Shown: one piece after another, positions 16,008 through 24,664 of the stretch
Layout: every line of letters starts with the position of its first letter
Position numbering within the stretch: position 1 is the first letter of the stretch
DNA from: Poriferisodalis sp965116715
GTDB lineage: Bacteria; Actinomycetota; Acidimicrobiia; Acidimicrobiales; Poriferisodalaceae
Direction of reading: 5' to 3'
Assembly (NCBI GenBank): GCA_965116715.1
Contig: OZ220724.1
Span: 1,736,001-1,800,000 of the forward strand
Length of the DNA: 64,000 bases
Translations under genes and position numbers: made by a program
The notes under the pieces: generated by a model
The model's input: only the letters and a program-made list of their open reading frames with translations
What the model was told of the DNA's origin: nothing
Databases searched by the model: none

Positions 16008-16026
16008 AGTCTGAGCCGTTCAGACT
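16008..16026. terminator. Hairpin between convergent recombinase and soxG
   Basis: A perfect 7-bp stem (AGTCTGA / TCAGACT) with a GCCGT loop lies between the recombinase stop (15952) and the soxG stop (16048). The convergent position suggests a shared terminator; there is no T-run. Confidence 0.5.
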
Positions 16027-16047
16027 GGTCGGCCTAGGTAGCGCTCC

Positions 16048-16650
16048 TCAGGCGGTGACGGTGAGGCCGAATTCGTTGCCGGCGTCGATGAGGGCGTCGA
16101 AGAGGTACTGGCCGAAGGATCGATCGCAGAAGATCAGGTACGAGGGTGTGCCGTCGACGTCATTGCGGGCAAGGTCGCAGGTGGTCAGTGCCACCGAGGC
16201 CGAGAGCACTGCACCGTCGGGCGTCATGTGATCGCCCCAGTCGATGCCGCACACCTTCTCCAGCATGCGTGTCGCATCGGCGCCGGTGACGCGGAACATC
16301 GCCCGGCTGTGCGTCCAGTCCAGCGCCGTCATGAACTCCTGCCCGCTGAGCCCGTCGAGGCCAGCGACCGCTGCGGCCACCTCGTCCGCGGTGCCCACGA
16401 TGATCCACTCGCCGGGCCGGGAGCCCAGCACCAGTGCACCGCCGGGTGCGACGCGTGACGTTCCGAAGCGGGCGCCGAGCTGGTCCGCGGTGGGTCCGTC
16501 GGCGGCTGCTCGCACCAGCCACTTGGTGGTGGCGCTCGCGTCGGCCAGGGTCAGATGGCTGCCCGCCGACGTCGGGTAGTCCCGCACGGCCGGGCTCTCG
16601 AACGCCAGGCCCTGTGACGCCGGCCCCTGAGGCGACGCAGTCTCAGCCAC
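16048..16650 (-). CDS. soxG: Sarcosine oxidase / N-methylglutamate dehydrogenase gamma subunit
   Basis: 200-aa SoxG-family protein, a degenerate GcvT-like fold without its own cofactor. Typical segments are LVLGSRPGEWIIVG, ALDWTHSRAMFRVTGADATRMLEKVCGIDW and the C-terminal RSFGQYLFDALIDAGNEFGL. ATG 16650 overlaps the soxA stop by 8 bp, so the two are coupled. It is the last gene of the soxB-D-A-G operon. In heterotetrameric enzymes it packs against alpha and beta and helps form the channel between the oxidation and folate sites. Confidence 0.88.
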   Translation of the reverse strand: MAETASPQGPASQGLAFESPAVRDYPTSAGSHLTLADASATTKWLVRAAADGPTADQLGARFGTSRVAPGGALVLGSRPGEWIIVGTADEVAAAVAGLDGLSGQEFMTALDWTHSRAMFRVTGADATRMLEKVCGIDWGDHMTPDGAVLSASVALTTCDLARNDVDGTPSYLIFCDRSFGQYLFDALIDAGNEFGLTVTA

Positions 16651-19504
16651 GGAGACGCTCCCCTTCCGGATCGAAGTGAGCGTGATGGTCGATCACGGTG
16701 GCACCGATGCGCTCGCCCGATTCGAGCAGCACGGTCAGCTTGGTGCCGCCGGCCGCCAAGTCGGGTTCCACCTGCCCGAGGCAGATCGAGCGGTTCAGCG
16801 TCGGTGAGTACCGCGATGAGGTGATCCGACCCAAGATCTCGTTGGTGTCGCCCCGCACGATCTGGGCGGCCTCTTCGGGCACCACGTCGGGATCGTCGGG
16901 CTGGATGGCCACGACCAGCGGCAGCGACCGGTCGGCTGCCCATGCGAGCTCCGGCTTGCCGGCGAAGTCGTCCTTGTCGAGCTTGATGAGCGATCCCAAG
17001 CCGGTGCTGGGACCCAGCGTGAGGCCGTCGGTGTCCTGGCCGACGATGAAGTGGCCCTTCTCGAGGCGCATGATGCGCTGGCCTTCGAGGCCGAAGGGGC
17101 CCACGCCGAGATCGCTACCGGCGTCCATGAGGACTTCCCAGACCCCGCAGCCGTGGCCGGCGGGAACGTGCAGCTCGAACGACAGCTCGCCGGTGAAGCC
17201 GATGCGCCACATGAAGCAGCCCTCCACCCCGGCCACCGTGGCCTCTCGCACCGTCATGTACGGGAATGACTCGGCGTCGAGGTCGACTCCCTCGCAAACC
17301 CTGCTCATCAGCTCCCGCGACTTGGGCCCGGCCACGTTGATGCTGGCGTACGCAGTGGTGACCGGGGTGACGTGCACCTGCCAGTCCGGGCGCTCGGTCT
17401 GCAGCCAGTTCTCCACCCATTCCCACACGCCGCCGGCACCGGAGCTGGTGGTGGACATCATGTAGTGGTCTTCGCCCAGCCGGCCGGTGACGCCGTCGTC
17501 GAGCACCACGCCGTCCTCGGCGCACATCATCCCGTAGCGCACACGGCCGATGCCCAGCTTCATCCACTTGTTGACGTACAGCAGGCTGAGCAGCTTGGGC
17601 ACGTCGGGACCGCGCAGGTCGAGCTTGCCCAGCGGGGTGACGTCGATGAGCCCGACGTTCTCGCGGACGTTGCGGACCTCGGCTTGGGGGTCGCCGTAGT
17701 GGTCGGGGCGCAGCCACTGGCCGGCCTGGATGACCGAGACGTTGTTGGCCTCGTGCCAGGGATGTATCGACGACACCCGCACCGGCTCGAACATCCGGCC
17801 GGCGAGCGCGCCGAGCGTGAGCGGCGCGTATGGAGGCCGCCACACGGTGGTGCCGACCTGGCTGATCGTCTCGCCACGTGCCTCCGCGATGGCCGCCACG
17901 GTGTTGACCGTCTCGAGCTTGCCCTGGGAGGGACCCATGGTGGCGGTGGTGTAGCGCTTGGCCAGCTCCACCGAGTCGTAGCCCTCGTGCGCGGCGGCCA
18001 CCAAGTCCTTGGAGCTGATGTCTTCGGACATGTCGACCATGCCGTGGGTGTCAGCGCGGTAGAGCTCGGGATGGGGATCGCGGCCCAGCGGCTCCCGCTC
18101 GTCGGGTGCCCAAGCGGGCTCGTCGCCGTCGACCGGCAGCGCCCGGGCAGTCCGGGCCTGCAGGCGATGGCGTACCGCTGTGGCACGGGATGCGGCGAGG
18201 CGACCTGTCTCAGCGCCATGCTGACGCAGTCGATCAAGATCGCCGTCGCCGGCAAGCCCGCCCGTCGCCAGCACGTTGCTGGGGGGGTCTGACGGAAAAA
18301 ACCTGGCGGCGGCCGGGTCGTAGACCGGACGGTCGCCTGCCATGTTGAGCAGCGACGTGGGCGCCGTCCAGCCTGCGGCCACCACCAACAGGTCGGCTTC
18401 GACCCGCTGAGGTCCATTGGCCCCGTTGACGGTCACGGCCTCGACCGCCCGGGACGAGCCGTCTGTCGAGCTGACACTGCCGCCGGCACGACCGTCGACG
18501 ACGGCGGCGATCTCGGTGCCGACCAGTTCCAGGTCAGCGACGGCCGCGTCGCCCTCGCCGTTGGCGCTGAACACCACCGCACGCTCGCCCGGCTTGACTC
18601 CCCACAGGTTGATCAGGCGACGGGCCGCTCCCGGGGTGATGACGCCGGGCCGGTCGTTGCCCTCGAACACATAGGGACGCTCGATCAGGCCGGGCGCGGC
18701 GACCAGCACTTTGGCCCGGGCCTTGATGAGCCGCTCGACCGCGATCGGGTGGTTGCGCTGGACGATGCCGAGCCAGTTGTCCTCATACCGACCCGTCACG
18801 GTCGAGTCGGTCAGCACCTCGATGTCGGAGGCCTCCAGCGCAGTACGCAGTTCGGCGAGCGCCGCCTGGTCGCCGGCGTCGCTCGAATAGCGCAGGTGAC
18901 CGCCGACCGCGTGCTCATGTTCGACCAGCAGCACGCTGGCGCCTTCGCTGCTGGCCGCCAGCGCAGCTTCGATGCCGGCCGGCCCCGCCCCGGCGACCAC
19001 CACGTCAGGGTAGGTGTAGCGCTTGTCGTGGTAGGCGTGCGGGGTGTCGAGGTCGACCTTGCCGCCCGGAGCGAACGTGGCCAGCACCCGCTCGTAGGTG
19101 GGCCACAGCCACTGCGGCCGCATGAAGGTCTTGTAGTAGAAGCCGGCTGTCAGGAAGCGCCCCACCAGGCTGTTTGCTGCCTTGAGGTCGCGGTTCAGCG
19201 ACGGCCACGCGTTCTGCGCGCGGACGTCCATGCCCGATGCCAACCGGCGGTGGCCGGCCCGGACATTGGGGTCGTCGCCCACCTGCACCATCAGGTTGGG
19301 ATCCCAGTAGTCGGCGGTGAGGATCCCGCGGGGCCGGTGGTACTTCATCGACCGGGAGAAGATGTGCTCGCCCGAGGCGGCGAGCGCTGACGCGATGGTG
19401 TCGCCTTCGAACCCGCTGAATCGCTTGCCGTTCCACCGGAAGCGCAGCTTGGTGGAGCGGTCAATGATCTCGTTGGGCTGCACGCCCTGACGGCTCATGG
19501 TCAT
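16643..19504 (-). CDS. soxA: Sarcosine oxidase / N-methylglutamate dehydrogenase alpha subunit
   Basis: 953 aa from ATG 19504 (AAGG 9 nt upstream); the open frame extends to 19609, but that part would overlap soxD and is unlike the family. The N-terminal ferredoxin-like domain has the family signature GDTIASALAASGEHIFSRSM and KYHRPRGIL. An NAD-binding Rossmann motif follows (VVVAGAGPAGIEAAL, about 170), then the SoxA A3 region. From about 590 the protein is a GcvT-like aminomethyltransferase domain (NVRENVGLIDVTPLGKLDLR, INVAGPKSRELMSRV, GFTGELSFELHVP, FGLEGQRIMRLEKGHFIVG). Such domains pass the oxidised methyl carbon to tetrahydrofolate, giving methylene-THF instead of free formaldehyde. Whether sarcosine or N-methylglutamate is the substrate cannot be decided here; the nearby gmaS-mgsABC operon favours the latter. 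Confidence 0.92.
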   Translation of the reverse strand: MTMSRQGVQPNEIIDRSTKLRFRWNGKRFSGFEGDTIASALAASGEHIFSRSMKYHRPRGILTADYWDPNLMVQVGDDPNVRAGHRRLASGMDVRAQNAWPSLNRDLKAANSLVGRFLTAGFYYKTFMRPQWLWPTYERVLATFAPGGKVDLDTPHAYHDKRYTYPDVVVAGAGPAGIEAALAASSEGASVLLVEHEHAVGGHLRYSSDAGDQAALAELRTALEASDIEVLTDSTVTGRYEDNWLGIVQRNHPIAVERLIKARAKVLVAAPGLIERPYVFEGNDRPGVITPGAARRLINLWGVKPGERAVVFSANGEGDAAVADLELVGTEIAAVVDGRAGGSVSSTDGSSRAVEAVTVNGANGPQRVEADLLVVAAGWTAPTSLLNMAGDRPVYDPAAARFFPSDPPSNVLATGGLAGDGDLDRLRQHGAETGRLAASRATAVRHRLQARTARALPVDGDEPAWAPDEREPLGRDPHPELYRADTHGMVDMSEDISSKDLVAAAHEGYDSVELAKRYTTATMGPSQGKLETVNTVAAIAEARGETISQVGTTVWRPPYAPLTLGALAGRMFEPVRVSSIHPWHEANNVSVIQAGQWLRPDHYGDPQAEVRNVRENVGLIDVTPLGKLDLRGPDVPKLLSLLYVNKWMKLGIGRVRYGMMCAEDGVVLDDGVTGRLGEDHYMMSTTSSGAGGVWEWVENWLQTERPDWQVHVTPVTTAYASINVAGPKSRELMSRVCEGVDLDAESFPYMTVREATVAGVEGCFMWRIGFTGELSFELHVPAGHGCGVWEVLMDAGSDLGVGPFGLEGQRIMRLEKGHFIVGQDTDGLTLGPSTGLGSLIKLDKDDFAGKPELAWAADRSLPLVVAIQPDDPDVVPEEAAQIVRGDTNEILGRITSSRYSPTLNRSICLGQVEPDLAAGGTKLTVLLESGERIGATVIDHHAHFDPEGERLRG

Positions 19505-19565
19505 GCCGCGCTGCCTTGCTCGCCGTCGGACAGAGAACCCGCGACTGCGCCGGGCACACACGCAC

Positions 19566-19838
19566 TCATGCCGCACCGCCTCGCTTGTCGCCCGGCAGGG
19601 GCGGATCACGGAATTCGTTGGTGGCGGTGTTGCGTTCGATGGAGAACCAGCGGCGGCAGCCCGATGCGCAGTACCAGTTCTCGCGCAGCCAGCCGGCCGG
19701 GTTGTCGCGCAGGTACAGGTACGCCCGCCACTCCGAAGGCGAGGCCGTGTTGGGATCGGGGCGGGCGTGCGATTCGCCCCCGTAGCGGAGGTCGGTCGAA
19801 TTGCGTGGGCCGCAGTTGGGGCACGGGACGAGCAGCAT
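19566..19838 (-). CDS. soxD: Sarcosine oxidase / N-methylglutamate dehydrogenase delta subunit
   Basis: 90 aa from ATG 19838. The zinc-binding pattern of SoxD is visible: PCPNCGPRN near the N-terminus and WYCASGCRRWFSIERNT near the C-terminus. SEWRAYLYLRDNPAGWLREN is the usual family core. The open frame extends upstream to 19931, but those residues are not SoxD-like. The gene lies 70 bp after soxB and 61 bp before soxA. The subunit holds structural zinc and contacts alpha. Confidence 0.88.
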   Translation of the reverse strand: MLLVPCPNCGPRNSTDLRYGGESHARPDPNTASPSEWRAYLYLRDNPAGWLRENWYCASGCRRWFSIERNTATNEFRDPPLPGDKRGGAA

Positions 19839-19908
19839 CAATGACCTACCACTGTCGCAATGGCGTCGGTGGGCCTCATGGCACTGCGGGTAGCAGACGA
19901 GCACAACA

Positions 19909-21219
19909 TCAGTGGCCCACCGACGCTGCACCCTTTTCGCCCACCAGCTCGCCGTTGTCGAAGCGGCTGAGGGCGAAGGCCTCGATCAGCTTGGGCGTGC
20001 GGCCTGTGGCTGCGGCCTCGGCCATCTGTTCCCCCGACACCGGGGCGGCCTTGAAGCCGTAGGTGCCCCAGCCAACATCCACCAGGAAGCCGTCCACTGG
20101 CGTGAAGCCCATCACCGGCGAGTAGTCAGGGGTCATGTCGCACAGCCCCGACCACTGCCGCAGCACCCGCATGCGCGAGATGCCGGGCATCAGCTCGAGC
20201 ACGTGCCCGGCCAGCCCCTCGGTGAACTCCAGGGAGCCGCGCACCGAGTAGTTGGCGTAGGGGTCCACCGAGGCGCCGAACACCAGCTCGCCCCGGTCGG
20301 TCTGGCTCACGTACACGTGCAGCGAGCCCGAGACCACCACCGTCGGCAGGAACATCTTCACCGGCTCGGTGACGGCGGCCTGCAGCGGGTGGGTGGTGAT
20401 GGGCAGCCGCACGCCGGCCATGGTCGAGATGAGCGATGCCCAGCCGGCGGTGCAGTTGATCACGATCGGCGTAGAGGTGTCGCCCCGGTTCGTGCGCACC
20501 CCGGTGACACGGCCGCCGGCGCCCTTGCCGTCGGGCCCGTCGCCGCCTTCGCACAGAATGTCAGTGACCTCGGTGCGCTGGTGCATCTCGACGCCCATGT
20601 GGTCGGCCGCCCGGGCATAGCCCCACACCACTGCGTCGTGGCGCACCACTCCGCCGGGCGGGTGATACAGGGCGCCTTGGATCGGGTAGCGAGGATGGTC
20701 GGAGGTGTCGAGGCTGGGACACTCTCTCTTGATCTCGTCGGGGCCGATCACGCTTGAGTTGACGCCGCCCAGCTTGTTGACCTCGGCACGCCAGTGCATC
20801 GTGCGCAGCGAGGCGTCGGAGTGGGCCAGCGTGAGGTGGCCGCGCTGGCTGAACATCACGTTGATGTTCAGCTCCACCGCCATCTGCTCGTACAGGTGCA
20901 CTGACCGGTCGTAGAAGGCCACCCCTTCGGGGGTGAGGTAGTTGGAGCGCACGATGGCGGTGTTGCGCCCCGAGCCGCCGCTGCCCAAGTAGGCCTTGTC
21001 CAGCACCGCAACGTCGGTGATGCCGTGGTTGCGGGCCAGGTAGTAGGCGGTGGCCAGGCCGTGCACCCCGCCGCCGATCACCACGGCGTCGTAGGAGCGC
21101 TTGAGGTCGCAGTCGCGCCACACGCGGGGCCACGAGTCGCCCCGGAGGCCCTTCCAGGCCAGCGCTGCAGCCGAGTACTTCGGCGGACGCTTCCGTCCAA
21201 GGCGGCCGTTCCCCCTCAT
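19909..21219 (-). CDS. soxB: Sarcosine oxidase / N-methylglutamate dehydrogenase beta subunit
   Basis: 436-aa FAD oxidoreductase of the DAO family. An N-terminal basic leader (KYSAAALAWKGL) is typical of SoxB, then YDAVVIGGGVHGLATAYYLA (FAD motif), VLDKAYLGSGGSGRNTAIVRSNY and the C-terminal VGWGTYGFKAAPVSGEQMAE. SoxB proteins bind FMN covalently through a histidine; a candidate is the PITTHPLQAAVTEP segment. It is the first gene of the operon and carries the amine-oxidation site. The 94-bp gap to the divergent lysR start contains two dyad operators. Confidence 0.92.
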   Translation of the reverse strand: MRGNGRLGRKRPPKYSAAALAWKGLRGDSWPRVWRDCDLKRSYDAVVIGGGVHGLATAYYLARNHGITDVAVLDKAYLGSGGSGRNTAIVRSNYLTPEGVAFYDRSVHLYEQMAVELNINVMFSQRGHLTLAHSDASLRTMHWRAEVNKLGGVNSSVIGPDEIKRECPSLDTSDHPRYPIQGALYHPPGGVVRHDAVVWGYARAADHMGVEMHQRTEVTDILCEGGDGPDGKGAGGRVTGVRTNRGDTSTPIVINCTAGWASLISTMAGVRLPITTHPLQAAVTEPVKMFLPTVVVSGSLHVYVSQTDRGELVFGASVDPYANYSVRGSLEFTEGLAGHVLELMPGISRMRVLRQWSGLCDMTPDYSPVMGFTPVDGFLVDVGWGTYGFKAAPVSGEQMAEAAATGRTPKLIEAFALSRFDNGELVGEKGAASVGH

Positions 21220-21257
21220 CGCTGTGCAGCGTAGGCATCCCGTTCGGTGACGAGAAG

Positions 21258-21290
21258 TATCAATTTGTGATAAATTCAGATGGTCTGAAT
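21258..21290. promoter_or_regulatory. Two dyad operators between soxB and lysR
   Basis: ATTCAGA-TGG-TCTGAAT (21274-21290) is a perfect 7-bp dyad that contains the T-N11-A core of LysR-type sites. A second dyad, TATCA-ATTTG-TGATA (21258-21272), ends one base before it. Both lie in the short divergent promoter region, the usual arrangement for a LysR regulator controlling its neighbour and itself. Confidence 0.75.
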
Positions 21291-21313
21291 ATGAATCAAG
21301 CCAGACTGTGCGG

Positions 21314-22237
21314 ATGAACCTGCAACGCTTGCGCTATTTCGCCGCTGTGGCTGAAGAGCTGCACTTCGGCAGGGCGGCCGAGCGGCTCCACATGTCACAG
21401 CCGCCGCTCAGCCAGCAGATCCGCCTGCTCGAGCGTGAGCTCGACACGACGCTGTTCGACCGAAGCACCCGGCGGGTAACGCTCACCGAGGCCGGCAAGT
21501 TCCTCTACCCCGAGGCTGTGCGGCTGCTCGCGGCAGCCGACGGCGTGGACCGCCTCATGGAGCAGCGTCGAGAGGGCCAGACCGGAACGCTGCGAGTGGG
21601 ATTCGTGGACTCGGCCGCCTACGAGGTCATGCCGCGCGTTCTGGCGGAATACCGCCGCCGCCGGCCCCACGTCGACTTCGAACTGCGCACCCTGAGTTCC
21701 GATGAGCAAGTCAAGGCGCTGCGAGCCGGGCGCATCGACCTGGGCATCGGCAGGGCCGCAGGCGACGCCGATCAGGTGGAAGCCACCCTGGTGATGCATG
21801 AGCGGCTGCTGCTGGCCACCGGCGGCACCCACCGGCTGGCTCAGCAGCCGGCTGCAGCGTTGCGCGACATGGCCGGGGAGCCCATCATCGGCTTCGACCG
21901 GGGAGTGTCCCCCAGCCTTCACGCCGTGCTGGCCGCGATGTTCAGCGCCCAAGACGTTGCCTACGACCCAATGATCGAGGCCACCGAATACACCACCATC
22001 CTCGGCTTCGTGGCAGCGGGCGAAGGCGTGGCCATCGTGCCCGCCAGCGTGCAGACGTTCCGGCCGCCAGGCCTGCACTACGTGCCCATCTCCGACACCG
22101 CCGCCTCGGTCCCCCTGCTGCTGCTCACCCGCTCCGGCGAACCCCTGCCGCTGGTCACCCAGGCCCTCGACGTCGTCGCCGAGCTCTACGCCCCGGCGTC
22201 ATCGGCTCGGTCGGTGCCGATCTCTCGATCCGCCTGA
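21314..22237 (+). CDS. LysR-family transcriptional regulator
   Basis: 307 aa from ATG 21314 (a GTG two codons upstream is possible). The N-terminal winged HTH is typical (LRYFAAVAEELHFGRAAERL, then MSQPPLSQQIRLLEREL, TLFDRSTRRVTLTEAG). Residues about 90-295 form the periplasmic-binding-like effector domain. It is divergent from soxBDAG across a promoter with two dyads, so it most likely controls that operon, with the substrate or a pathway intermediate as inducer (inference). Confidence 0.9.
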   Translation: MNLQRLRYFAAVAEELHFGRAAERLHMSQPPLSQQIRLLERELDTTLFDRSTRRVTLTEAGKFLYPEAVRLLAAADGVDRLMEQRREGQTGTLRVGFVDSAAYEVMPRVLAEYRRRRPHVDFELRTLSSDEQVKALRAGRIDLGIGRAAGDADQVEATLVMHERLLLATGGTHRLAQQPAAALRDMAGEPIIGFDRGVSPSLHAVLAAMFSAQDVAYDPMIEATEYTTILGFVAAGEGVAIVPASVQTFRPPGLHYVPISDTAASVPLLLLTRSGEPLPLVTQALDVVAELYAPASSARSVPISRSA

Positions 22238-22416
22238 GCGCGACCGAGTCATCAAGCTCGACCGATGAGATCATCCAGTCAGCGTGGTTCGCCGAGAAAC
22301 GAGTTCTCCTGACGGCTCGCTGGGTGAGAGAATGCTGAGGCGGCACTTCAGCCGGCGTGACGGCAACATTCACCGTGCAGAACTATTGCCTGAATGATGA
22401 AAGGCATCGAAATTTA

Positions 22417-23004
22417 ATGAAGACTGCCACAGCACCCTCTCCGACTACGTTGCTCACCGCCGAAGAATTGCTGCGCCTCGACGCTCAGGGCGTGCGTGGC
22501 GAGCTGGTCAGGGGAGTGTTCTGCGAGGTCATGTCTGCCGGCTACCGACACGGGATGATCGTGGCGCGGTTGGTCGCCAGGCTCGTCGACTACGCCGACG
22601 AGCGGCGCTGCGGCACCGTGGTGGCATCCGATGCCGGCATCCTTCTCGAGCGCGACCCTGACACCGTCCGAGAGCCCGACATCGCTTTCACCTCGGCAGA
22701 TCGCCTGCCGCCCAGTGCCGCTCCTGACGCCTACTCCGACGTCGTTCCCGATCTGGTGGTGGAAGTGGCATCGCCCAGCGACCGCCCTGGCCAGCTTGCC
22801 GAGCGCGCCGAGATGTGGCTCGGCTTCGGCGTGCGGCTGCTGTGGGTGGTGCATCCCAGCCCAAGGACAGTCGAAGTCCGCAGCACCGATGCCAGACCAG
22901 CCGGTGTGGCGCACACCGAGACGCTCACCCTTGACGACGAACTCGACGGTGGCTCAGTGCTGCCGGGGTTCACCTACCCGCTCAGCCGACTCTTCGCCGA
23001 CTGA
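22417..23004 (+). CDS. Uma2-family (DUF820) putative nuclease
   Basis: 195 aa from ATG 22417. It has the PD-(D/E)XK-like core of the Uma2 family: an early ELVRGVF strand, DAGILLERDPDTVREPDIAFTS, then VVPDLVVEVASPSDRPGQLAERAEMW containing the D...E-x-S pattern, and LLWVVHPSPRTVEV. Members are usually 180-200 aa and are common as stand-alone genes in cyanobacteria and actinobacteria; their biological role is not settled. It is not close-packed with its neighbours. Confidence 0.85.
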   Translation: MKTATAPSPTTLLTAEELLRLDAQGVRGELVRGVFCEVMSAGYRHGMIVARLVARLVDYADERRCGTVVASDAGILLERDPDTVREPDIAFTSADRLPPSAAPDAYSDVVPDLVVEVASPSDRPGQLAERAEMWLGFGVRLLWVVHPSPRTVEVRSTDARPAGVAHTETLTLDDELDGGSVLPGFTYPLSRLFAD

Positions 23005-23030
23005 AGCTGCTTTCACCGGCTCAGCTCGCC

Positions 23031-24218
23031 CTAGATGGCGAGGTCGTTGAGGTTGTAGTCGCGGATGACGCGCTCGAAGGTCTCGTCGTTGTAGCGGAAG
23101 TCGTCCTCGAGGCCGACGAACGGGGCGTAGGTGTAGCGGCGCTCGCCGGGACGGTGCTGGGCCCGGGCATCGATGGCCACGGCGATCACCGACGACCGCT
23201 TGAACACCCGCTCCTCGTCATAGACGATCGCCGCGTCGCGCTCGTGCACCCGCAGCTGGCCGGCCACGCCCAGCACCGACGACCGCCGGTGGAAGCCGAA
23301 CGTGATCGAGATGCGCGGATCGGCTGACGTGTTGGCGTAGGAGCCGTGGATCATGTGACGGTTCACCACCGTCGCATCGCCCGGCTCGCACAGCAGCGGG
23401 ATGGCATCGGGCAGCATCACGCTGCCGCCGTTGTCGGCCACCTTCGCCCGCAAGTCGACACGCCCCGCGGTGTGCGAGCCCGGCACCACCCACAGGGCAT
23501 TCGCCGCAGTGGTCTCATACAGCTGCACCTGGAAGTTGAAGCCGTGGATGCCCATGTCCCAGTCGGGGTTGTCCCAGTGGGTCACGCCGTCCTGGTGCCA
23601 CGACACCGAGCCGCCGAGCCCGGGTTCCTTCACGAAGATGGCGTCGTTGTAGGGGACGAAGTCGGGGCCGTTGATGCTCTCGGCAATCGACATCAGGTCT
23701 GGATGGCCGTACAGGCGCAGCGCCGAGGGCATCGACTGGCACATGCCGAAGATCAGGTACACCACGTCGGGCGGGGCGTCGGCATCGGGCATGGGCTGGT
23801 CCATCTGCACCTGGTGGCGGCCCGCCAGCGCACTGGTGCCGCCCCACGGGTCTGACAGCGGCGCAACGTGGATGTAGGGCTCGACTGCGCAGTCCCGCCC
23901 CAGCGCAGGGCGGCCGTGGCGGTCCACGTCGGCGCCCTTGCGCACCGGCGCCCCGTCGATGACCTCGGCCACGTCGGCCCGCAGCTCGGCGATCTCGTCG
24001 GCGTCCACCACGCCAGTGAAGATGTAGAAGCCGTGCTTCCAGAAGTCGGCCAGGATGTCGGGGTGCAGCTTGCCGTCGGGGCCGAAGCGCACCGGCCCGC
24101 GATTGCCAGTGTCGTGGGCTCGCTGCACGCCGCCTGCGAGGTAGTCGGTCATGTCGGCAAGATGCTGCGCTCTCGTCGGCGTGTCCGCCGTCCGTACCGG
24201 ATCCGCAACGTCGGTCAT
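23031..24218 (-). CDS. Phytanoyl-CoA dioxygenase (PhyH) family Fe(II)/2-oxoglutarate oxygenase
   Basis: 395-aa protein. The iron ligands are visible: His-x-Asp in SVSWHQDGVTHWD and the distal His in VNRHMIHGSYANTS; the 2-oxoglutarate-binding Arg is probably in ISITFGFHRRSS. Other family elements are HGFYIFTGVVDADEI near the N-terminus and ALWVVPGSHTAGRVD. It is longer than most PhyH enzymes (about 280-300 aa), with an added N-terminus and C-terminus. ATG 24218 overlaps the upstream stop as ATGA. The substrate is unknown. Confidence 0.87.
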   Translation of the reverse strand: MTDVADPVRTADTPTRAQHLADMTDYLAGGVQRAHDTGNRGPVRFGPDGKLHPDILADFWKHGFYIFTGVVDADEIAELRADVAEVIDGAPVRKGADVDRHGRPALGRDCAVEPYIHVAPLSDPWGGTSALAGRHQVQMDQPMPDADAPPDVVYLIFGMCQSMPSALRLYGHPDLMSIAESINGPDFVPYNDAIFVKEPGLGGSVSWHQDGVTHWDNPDWDMGIHGFNFQVQLYETTAANALWVVPGSHTAGRVDLRAKVADNGGSVMLPDAIPLLCEPGDATVVNRHMIHGSYANTSADPRISITFGFHRRSSVLGVAGQLRVHERDAAIVYDEERVFKRSSVIAVAIDARAQHRPGERRYTYAPFVGLEDDFRYNDETFERVIRDYNLNDLAI

Positions 24219-24619
24219 CGCATTCCCCCAGGCAGTCCCCGTCGCAACGATGGTAATCGGGCAAGCCGCCGGCTCTCTCGTGTGCTGCTCGGCGTCGTCG
24301 GCGAAGTGCTGCCCGGCGGTGGCTGCAGACCTGGCTGCCTTGCTCTCGCCGGAGGATGGACATGCACAACAAATCTCTCCGCAGCAATCTCTCCGGCCAC
24401 AGTTCGCACACTCACCAAGCCGGAGCGGTTCTCTGCGTCGTCAAGACCGAGGACATCGACCACCCGCTGGCCAATGCCTGAGGAATCGGCGCCGCTATCG
24501 ATGAGAACCCGAAAGGTCGCTGCATCTCCGGTCGAAGGTGAGCTGATCGTGAGGTCAACCAAGGCTTGGTGGTGGGCGTCCAATGTGTGGACGGAGCCGT
24601 CTTGACGGGGAGTACCCAT
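24215..24619 (-). CDS. Retropepsin-like aspartic protease domain protein, C-terminus atypical
   Basis: 134-aa protein. Residues about 20-90 match a retropepsin-like fold: a beta hairpin, then the catalytic loop VLIDSGADSSGIG (Asp-Ser-Gly) and a second-lobe strand pair (VSVRTVAGEIAAERFVVHV). Single-chain bacterial members normally end with a hydrophobic LLGRD-type segment. Here the last 40 residues are Pro/Ser/Arg-rich and unlike the family, which suggests a frameshift or degeneration after about residue 90. It lies 45 bp after the DUF5678-like gene and overlaps the PhyH start by ATGA. Confidence 0.6.
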   Translation of the reverse strand: MGTPRQDGSVHTLDAHHQALVDLTISSPSTGDAATFRVLIDSGADSSGIGQRVVDVLGLDDAENRSGLVSVRTVAGEIAAERFVVHVHPPARARQPGLQPPPGSTSPTTPSSTRESRRLARLPSLRRGLPGGMR

Positions 24620-24664
24620 GAGGCCCGTTCCCGGCGGTGCGGCAGGCTGGGACGAGTTCGCCGC

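Noticed and set aside
16643..19609. Longer SoxA starting at 19609
   Set aside because: The added 35 residues are Arg/Cys-rich, overlap soxD and do not resemble SoxA N-termini.
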